Assembly: GCA_032622095.1 (NCBI GenBank)
Contig: CP136069.1
Location: forward strand, 31,312,342-31,376,341
Direction of reading: 5' to 3'
DNA from: Siphonodentalium dalli
Taxonomy: Eukaryota > Mollusca > Scaphopoda > Gadilida > Siphonodentaliidae
Length of the DNA stretch: 64,000 nucleotides
This document shows, in pieces, positions 57,211 through 64,000 of the stretch. Within the stretch, counting starts at the first letter, position 1; every line of letters begins with the position of its first letter. A program made the position numbers and the translations under genes. Below the pieces are notes generated by a model, which did not search any database, was not told where the DNA came from, and saw nothing but the letters and a program-made list of their open reading frames with translations.

Positions 57211-57848
57211 CAGATAACCATCATTTCCAAATAAATAAAAGTAATTCAGAATGAGGTTACCACCATCCTACCCCACCCCCTGAATACCAGATAAAATAGA
57301 GGGGAGAAACCTGCCTACCAGTTAAGAAACTACATGTATATATAAGAATACAAGTTGTAGTTATTCCACACTAATATGATAATTTTCACAAATTTACTAA
57401 TGTAATGGTCATACCTACCTTCAACATATCAAGATGTATGATACTGAATTACATCAAAATATGCCATTTTGGCTAATAAACAATCAAATTTGGAACAAAT
57501 GGTGCTATAAAAGCTGCGTACCAAGCCTTGTTGACGAGTCCTGAATACCGATTAAAATGGACATATGAATCCCGAGTACCAGTTAACAGAGGGGTGTCAA
57601 TCCTGCGTTCTAGGCACTTCCGATGGTGAATCTCCATGCCATAAATATTTTATTGAGATCTAATAAATTATGGCTTATCTGCGTGGATGAACAGAGAACC
57701 ATTATTTCCAGAAAAACCAAAACGTTAATGGTAACTAGAGATGGAAGACGCAAGCATTGTTGGGCATTCTTTTGAAAGCACTCCTGATGGTAAACATCCG
57801 TACCATGCAAGTTTCATTCATAATCAATATTAACCCATGGCTGAGACC
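57211..57848. other. No recognised element
   Basis: Unique sequence without supportable exon or repeat. Confidence 0.4.
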
Positions 57849-57981
57849 TACTGTAATGCTCTAAGTAATCGACTTCTTAACCACAGCAGAATTATGGGTA
57901 ACTTTTCAGGATTTAGTTGGAAATATGGCTTGTCATTCATCGGAAAGCTCTCGGAAGTCGATTACTTAGAGCATTACTGTA
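57849..57981. mobile_element. Tc1/mariner-like palindrome F16, shortened
   Basis: Left end mutated to CTGTAATGC; most of the right arm deleted. Confidence 0.7.
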
Positions 57982-58159
57982 TACATGTAAATATAAGCCA
58001 GGAAGGATGTCTATAGGCAGATAAAGTCATTCCAGTATTATTTCCCCACCCCCATAAAGAGGGTGTACAATTACAGTACTGTATTTATAGTGCTTGAACA
58101 GTAATATTAAATTATTAAAAGGTCGCTGACCACAATATCCCCTGAAACGATGGATAACT

Positions 58160-58785
58160 CCAAGGTGGCTGACTCTGAGATTGGCAGTGTTAATGAAATC
58201 GGTTAATATTTTATCGAGTTATTGCACTTACAACAAACAAAAATGGCGATAAATCATCAAACTAAGGGGCATAACTCAGGTAATAAAAATCGGATGAAAT
58301 TGGTTTTCAAACTCGTCCAAGATATTGTGGCAACCAACTCATAAAAAAAACATTATTGAAATCGGTTAATATTTGTTCAAGTTATTGCGATTTATTGTGC
58401 TTACATGTATGACAACTATTAAGGGGCATAACTCAGGTAAGAAAAATTGGACAAAACTGATTTTCGAAGATATTGTGGCAACCAACTCATGAACAAAATA
58501 TTATTGAAATCGGTTAATATTTGTTCGAGTTATTGCACTTACGACAAAAAATTGGTGAGAAATCGTCAAACTAAGGGGCATAACTCAGGTGAGAAAAATC
58601 GGATGAAACTTGTTTTCGAACTCATCCGAGATATTGTGGCAACCAACTCATAAAAACAAAAAAATTGATATCGGTTAATATTAGTTCCAGTCATTGCGCC
58701 TACGACCAGATCGTATGGACGCACGCACGGCACGGACAGTGCTGATTTCTATAGTCCCCGAAATTAATTTTCGGTGGACAAATTA
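58160..58785 (+). repeat. Repeat N (N4)
   Basis: Three to four units of about 150 bp with AAACTAAGGGGCATAACTC, GAAATCGGTTAATATTTG and a GGACGCACGCACGGCACGG tail. Confidence 0.7.
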
Positions 58786-59234
58786 ACCCTTTCAGTGCCA
58801 GGTCCGATTTTTGTATCAACCCATATACCCTGTGCCAATGCATTCTCTTATATATGCGAGTCGACCATAGGTATGGTCGACTCGCATATATAAGAGAATG
58901 CATTGGCCTAACAATTTTTCATTATTTTTTACAATTTTAATAATTTTTTCTTATATTCTTTAATTCTTTCAGTGCCAGACTTATTTTGTAGGTTTAGTGC
59001 CAGGGAATCTTACGTTTTTCATGGGCATCAAAATTATTACTATGAATACTTGGTGATAGTTTTGAGTTATAACATGCCCCTAAGGTTTTATCCAGTTTGT
59101 TTTTAAATTCGCTATAGCATGCTTAAGCATACACAAAAAAAATTCAACCCAAAACAATAAAAAAAAAAAAAAATTTACAAACCATAAATTAGGGCCGATG
59201 AGATGAGATCGGCCCCTGGCACTGAAAGGGTTAA
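58783..59234. mobile_element. TTAA-C long form (C6)
   Basis: Complete ends. The hairpin has a duplicated half-loop (ACCATAGGTATGGT), making it fully symmetric. Confidence 0.8.
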
Positions 59235-59680
59235 TATAAAATTTTCGGGGGACAAATTAATATAACAGTACATGTAATACTTCCATCAATGGTCAAATTG
59301 AATTGCATATGGAACTGAAATGAACATTATTTACAATCAAACATGAATTATTGAACAAAGAGATGTGGTTTCACATTTCTTATGATATCAAAGAAAGTAT
59401 CAACTATATCCAATATTTACTAACATATAATATTTACTATAGAGAAACATCGCCGGTCACTGATCCAATATTCTTCTCAGTCGCAGACTCAGGACTATTT
59501 GAGAAAGCATGTCCCATATTTACCAACCCCTGTAGCCATCTGTGATGTCGCATACATCATCAATTTCCGACAGACGTTGCAATCATCCTCACCAATATTT
59601 GATGTTTGTTATTTGGTGTATCGGAGAAATGGCTTTAGGCATGTACTAACTCTAGTATCAAGGAATCGAACCACAGAATC

Positions 59681-60050
59681 TTAACCCTTTCATGACGGGA
59701 GCTGCATTGGTGCAAAATTAAAGATCCTACAGTAATGCTCTAATTAATCGACTCCTTAACCACAGCAGAATTATGGGTAACTTTTCAGGATTTAGTCGGA
59801 AATATGGCTTGTTGCCATTCATTGGAAAGCTCTCGACGAGTTACCCATAATTTTGCTGTGGTTAAGGAGTTGATTAGAGCATTACTGTATGCCAGTGCAT
59901 GCTCTGATATACATGTATGCGAGTCAAATAGAGAGCCTGGCATATGAAAGAGAATGCACTGTCAATGAAATCATTGTTAGGCCAATGTATTCACTCCCTA
60001 TGAGAGACTCGCATATATAAGAGAATGCATTGGAAAAGGGTTTTCGCAAC
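59681..60050. mobile_element. TTAA-B (B15) with nested F17
   Basis: TTAACCCTTTCATGACGGGA at the left, then F17 at 59728-59889, then two shortened hairpins to AGGGTTTTCGC. Confidence 0.7.
59728..59889. mobile_element. Tc1/mariner-like palindrome F17, nested in B15
   Basis: TA-flanked, right inner arm deleted. The precise unoccupied site exists at about 35605. Confidence 0.85.
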
Positions 60051-60299
60051 AACAAAAAAATGGCTTGAATGGCAATTTAATTGAGTTCAATACTGCTTCA
60101 AGAATCTGAGATGAGTTTTAGCCTCACTTTTAGGTCATACATGTATGTCCATAGCCAAATTCCCAGCTTACCAGCTATCTCTTAACACTGTTGCCTATTA
60201 TTGATTGCTCCCAGCTTGAGTGGACTGACCTGCATACCAACAGTGGGCTAGTTCGTTGATGTACATAACAGTTAATGGTAATGCATGGCTTCTTACAAT

Positions 60300-60710
60300 A
60301 AAACTTTCCCTTCTAAAACTATGATTAAAGTAATCTTTTAGACATTTTTAGTTTATATAATATGATTGATGTGGTCTTGTATAGCACAGATTCCTTCATG
60401 TGGTACATGTACTAGCTTAACAATTACATGTAAGTAGTTTTCCATCTAAACTTTCCACCTCCTGACATACAGTAATGCTCTAATTAATCGACCTCTTAAC
60501 CAAATAGAATTATGGGTAACTTTTCAGGATTTAGTCGGAAATATGGCTTGTTGCCATTCATCGGAAAGCTCTCCCCGAGAGCTTTCCGATGAATGGCAAC
60601 AAGCCATATTTCCAACTAAATCCTGAAAAGTTACCCATAATTCTGCTTTGGTTAAGAGGTCGATTAATTAGAGCATTACTGTAGCTCAGGCATGGAAACT
60701 CCTTAACAGA
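60300..60710 (+). repeat. Segmental duplication 2, copy b
   Basis: Direct copy of 53601-54020; overlaps the end of duplication 1. Confidence 0.75.
60468..60683. mobile_element. Tc1/mariner-like palindrome F18
   Basis: Complete; GCTCTAATTAATCGACCTC on the left and its exact mirror on the right. Confidence 0.85.
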
Positions 60711-60720
60711 ATCGCTTTGC

Positions 60721-61568
60721 CCTATTCAGCAGGACTCACCAACATCATAGAAAATTAGCAAGACCACTTAACCAGGGGTGATACACTTTGAGAATTACTG
60801 AATGAAAGAATCAATTCAGACCTGAGTGGGTTGAGTTATGCACGTTTTGTCACTGTCTTCTTGAAAACCATATGTAACCTCTGGGATAGATTGACAACAA
60901 ATTATTCTGATCCATGAAATTATACCTGTTCTTTATGAAGCAGGTTTTATAAGAACCTTAAATAATACGCATAATTTCTCTACCCTGTGATCTGACAGAT
61001 ACTTGAAGGTTAACATACAAAAAGAAAATTGTAAAGTTGCTTTTGCAGACATTATAAGGCTTCACACGAAAGCCCTTAAGATATATAATTACCCTGTTGG
61101 AAAATAGTACTTGAGAAGAAAATCGGTGGACAGTATACAGGCATTCTTATTGATATACAGCAGGTAGCAGTGTAACTTTTAATTATCCTGGGAGGTCTAT
61201 AATTTGTTGGTACTTAAATACAGTGAAGAGCCTGGAGACAAACAGATATTCTCAGAAGAAATATTGGCCTTACAAAAAGCATGTATTCATTTTACTGAAG
61301 GAACCTGCTGTAAATTACATGCATTACCCCTAAATTATTCTAAAGAGCTAACTGTCTGATTTCTATGAATATTTTTTCAGGTTCCTTCACTGCATTGTAT
61401 GATAGGTATTGCTGTACATTATAACAATCAGTTCGGAAACAATGGGAAGATATTTTTTAAAGAAGAGGATTGAAAAGGATTGAAATTATATTATGAAGAA
61501 GTTTTCATAATAAGTGCAGAAAACTTTAGAAACCAAATTTGGAAGGTACATGTATATTGATTGATCCA
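60721..61568. other. No recognised element
   Basis: Unique AT-rich sequence; no exon supported. Confidence 0.4.
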
Positions 61569-61800
61569 TTAACTCTTGCATGACTGGAGCTTCCTGAAAG
61601 TTTGCGAAAACCCTGTGCCAATGCATTCTCTTATATATGCAAGTCTCCCATAGGGAGCCTCGTATATATGTATAAGAGAATGCATTGACCTAACAAAGTT
61701 AACCTTGTCCTTGTAAGCCTATGGGAGACTCGCATATATAACAGAATACACTGTCAAAGGATATTTAATGCTGCACCAGCTCCAGTCATTAATGGGTTAA
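61569..61800. mobile_element. TTAA-B (B16)
   Basis: TTAACTCTTGCATGACTGGA to TCATTAATGGGTTAA; the second hairpin has lost its left arm. Confidence 0.65.
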
Positions 61801-61934
61801 TGCTAGTATTTCAATTAATATACTGGTATCTAACCCTACTTGTGCCAAATTAGATGTGGTGAATTGAGGTAACCAAGAAAGCACACCTGATGGGGAACCT
61901 CCTTGCATGCCAGTTGCATTGAGAACTGATCAAC

Positions 61935-62156
61935 TACAGTAATGCTCTAATTAATCAACTTCTTAACCACAGCAGAATTATGGGTAACTTTTCAGGATTT
62001 AGTCGGAAATATGGCTTGTTGCCATTCATCGGAAAGCTCTCGGCGAGAGCTTTCCGATGAATGCAACAAGCCATACTAGTATTTCCGACTAAATCCTGAA
62101 AAGTTACCCATAATTCTGCTGTGGTTAAGAAGTCGATTACTTAGAGCATTATTGTA
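61935..62156. mobile_element. Tc1/mariner-like palindrome F19
   Basis: Complete. Here one end variant differs between arms (TTAAT versus GTAAT), unlike most copies. Confidence 0.8.
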
Positions 62157-62200
62157 GCTGCCAATATCATGCAGGATCCAATAACATCGATAAAAACTTG

Positions 62201-62463
62201 TTAACTCTTTCTATACATAATACTCATTGACGAGTAGTTATTCCTAAGGAAATGATCATATAATAAGTTCAACAAACAACCACAGGTCATTTGTTGAACT
62301 TATTATCTGAACATTCCCCTCCAATAAATTTGGACTCCTCCTGCACTTTTATTATCTGTTGTCTGCTTATTTTCCCTGAAAACCCTTTAGATAAACAATA
62401 GACCATTCCAATGAATACTTTTATAATATAGTGGGAGAATCCATTTAGTATAAAAAGGGTTAA
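62201..62463. mobile_element. TTAA-D (D9)
   Basis: TTAACTCTTTCTATACATAA to TTTAGTATAAAAAGGGTTAA; central ATAAGTTCAACAAAC palindrome. The most complete D copy. Confidence 0.75.
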
Positions 62464-62535
62464 ATCAGAAAATTTCCCACCTAAAATAGTACCATTTCAA
62501 TATGACAGAATAAATTTAATGATGGCCGGACCAAA

Positions 62536-62734
62536 TACAGTAATGCCCTAAATAATCGACTCCTTAACCACAGCAGAATTATGGGTAATTTTTCAGGATT
62601 TAGTCGGAAATATGGCTTGTTGCCACTGAGAGCTTTCCGATGAATGGCAACAAGCCATATTTCCGACTAAATCCTGAAAAATTACCCATAATTCTGCTGT
62701 GGTTAAGGAGTCGATTATTTAGGGCATTACTGTA
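62536..62734. mobile_element. Tc1/mariner-like palindrome F20
   Basis: Complete ends. The GTAATTTTTC/GAAAAATTAC variant is in both arms; the centre is shortened to TTGCCACTGAGAGC. Confidence 0.8.
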
Positions 62735-63154
62735 TGACCTCTAGATATTTAGTACATGACAGAAACAGATCATTGACTCAGATCAATCGAAATACAAACT
62801 CCATGCATAGCTTTCTTTGACTTCACCAAGCTCAAAGCAAAAAGTTTTCATATGATCAATCAAGACACGAAACAAATTAGAGTAGCTTCTGGTGTGAATA
62901 AATAGAGAGCATTCAGTGTCACAGACTACTGATCTTATCGTTGGTAAAGTAAGTAAATGCACAGTCAGAATTCATATATGCAAAATGTTCAACACAGAAC
63001 GGCAACAAATGCAGCCCATCAATGATCAATACAAGAATTTAAATATGCAATATTGGCAATCGTAAGCAGTAAAATCAAAGGCATTTATATGCTATACAAC
63101 TATCAGCTATGCAAGCAAGAGCTATAAATGTGTAATATATATAAATAATTCTGC

Positions 63155-63390
63155 TTATGCTTCAACTGCTATGGGCGACCTAGGATCAGGTTGAAAATCC
63201 TCAGTTGAAGTTGGTGATGTTCAACCATCAGTCACCTCCATTATGAATTTCATATTCAGCATATTAGGGGATACACCGGTAGAAACTGAACAGACAGGGA
63301 AAATTATCTAAAAACAATGTTAATTTGGGACTATAGATACATGTACTTCTCAGAAGATGAGGCCTATTAAGCAGAATGAGGTCCCCCCTT
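63155..63390. mobile_element. hAT-like E16, central fragment
   Basis: Long-form centre (CAGTTGAAGTTGGTGATGTT, CAATGTTAATTTGGGA) and GCAGAATGAGGTCCCCC; ends missing. Confidence 0.5.
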
Positions 63391-63767
63391 ACAACCAAAT
63401 CACCATAGGATAGAAGAAGCTGAGAGTACCGTAGACCTGGTCTGAGGATCTTCTTCATTTTCGACTGAGACATTAGACAGGTTTAGATCCAACTACTACA
63501 CACTTCATGCATCAATAGATTATAATATTTTATAAGAATGATGGGGAAAAGTCAACCAATAGTGAGGTGGCTGTATTATATTTTTTAAATACAGTCTGTT
63601 CAACAGTGGGTTTCTTTTAGCCCACTGCGAACTATCAGACACGTTATCTTATAGTCCAAATTACATGGTCTGTAACTGATACCCGCACGTAATTTAATTT
63701 TCTGGAGTAGCACATGAACATTTGTCATAATAATAATACTTGATGCCCCTCTTGACAGCAATTATGT

Positions 63768-63903
63768 TTATTTCAGAAAAGAAAGAGAGTACTGTCCATG
63801 TAACAGAGGTGAAGTCGGGTCTATGGTAATTTGCCCTAAATCTCTGTCAATGGACACTAATCCATCTTTGTAACCTTCGTCTCCAATTTTATCAGCGAAG
63901 ACT
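63768..63903 (-). CDS. Candidate last exon of a third gene
   Basis: On the - strand, a T-rich tract ending ATGAG precedes an open frame of 44 residues (VFADKIGDEGYKDG... to SLSFLK) with TAA at 63768-63770. Codon use and residue mix look coding, unlike the repeats around it. AATAAA overlaps the stop codon, which is unusual for a poly(A) signal. The preceding exon would lie beyond the window. Family not recognised. Confidence 0.35.
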
Positions 63904-64000
63904 CTCATAAAAAAAAATATATTAATGATGGTAAAAGAAACAAAAAAGATCCTCAGAACTAACTAGACCCAAGAAGAAGAGAATGGAGGATATGTGTATA

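Larger units (their letters stand above)
59646..60334 (+). repeat. Segmental duplication 1, copy b
   Basis: Inverted counterpart of 35176-35692, with palindrome F17 as an extra insertion. Confidence 0.8.

Overview
This is a window of animal nuclear DNA: AT-rich, mostly non-coding, with short exons joined by GT-AG introns and dense repeats. No species marker was recognised. The phase-matched exons, a non-LTR retrotransposon of CR1/L2-like type, a tRNA-derived SINE and arrays built on a 'GGGCCATAACTC' motif fit a marine invertebrate. Anything narrower, such as a mollusc or brachiopod, would be a guess.

Two host genes face each other. On the + strand, five exons (1988-2131, 4002-4181, 6524-7199 or 7274, 9188-9293, 13286-13376) join in a single reading frame into the C-terminal part of an unrecognised coiled-coil protein. 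Its first exon lies before the window. On the - strand, exons at 49717-49780, 44334-45245 and 27304-27744 join in frame into the C-terminal part of an unrecognised basic, Ser/Lys-rich protein. A possible further exon lies at 52675-52766. A separate possible last exon lies at 63768-63903 (-). A 5'-truncated LINE with an intact 2.4 kb reverse-transcriptase frame sits in the last intron of the first gene.

The rest is largely a dense collection of short fold-back (MITE-like) elements. I sorted them by ends and target site. TTAA-target (piggyBac-like) families: A (TTAACCCTTTACCCAACA), B (TTAACCCTTTCATGA), C (TTAACCCTTTCAGTGCC), D (TTAACCCTTTCTATAC), G (TTAAAGGCCCACTTAA), I, J and K. Family E is hAT-like, with ends CAAGCCT and 8-bp target duplications. 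Family F is Tc1/mariner-like, a near-perfect palindrome with ends CAGTAATGC and a TA target. Families H, L, M and N are dispersed repeats of unclear class.

Three things stand out. The two arms of a palindrome carry the same private variants within a single copy, for both F and E. A hairpin of about 67 bp with one fixed mismatch is shared by families A, B and C although their ends differ. Several insertions have an unoccupied paralogous copy of the same site elsewhere in the window, which directly shows the TA, TTAA and 8-bp target duplications. Minisatellites of 25, 38/40, 15 and 34 bp, and a duplicated exon end carrying two in-phase splice donors, add further structure.
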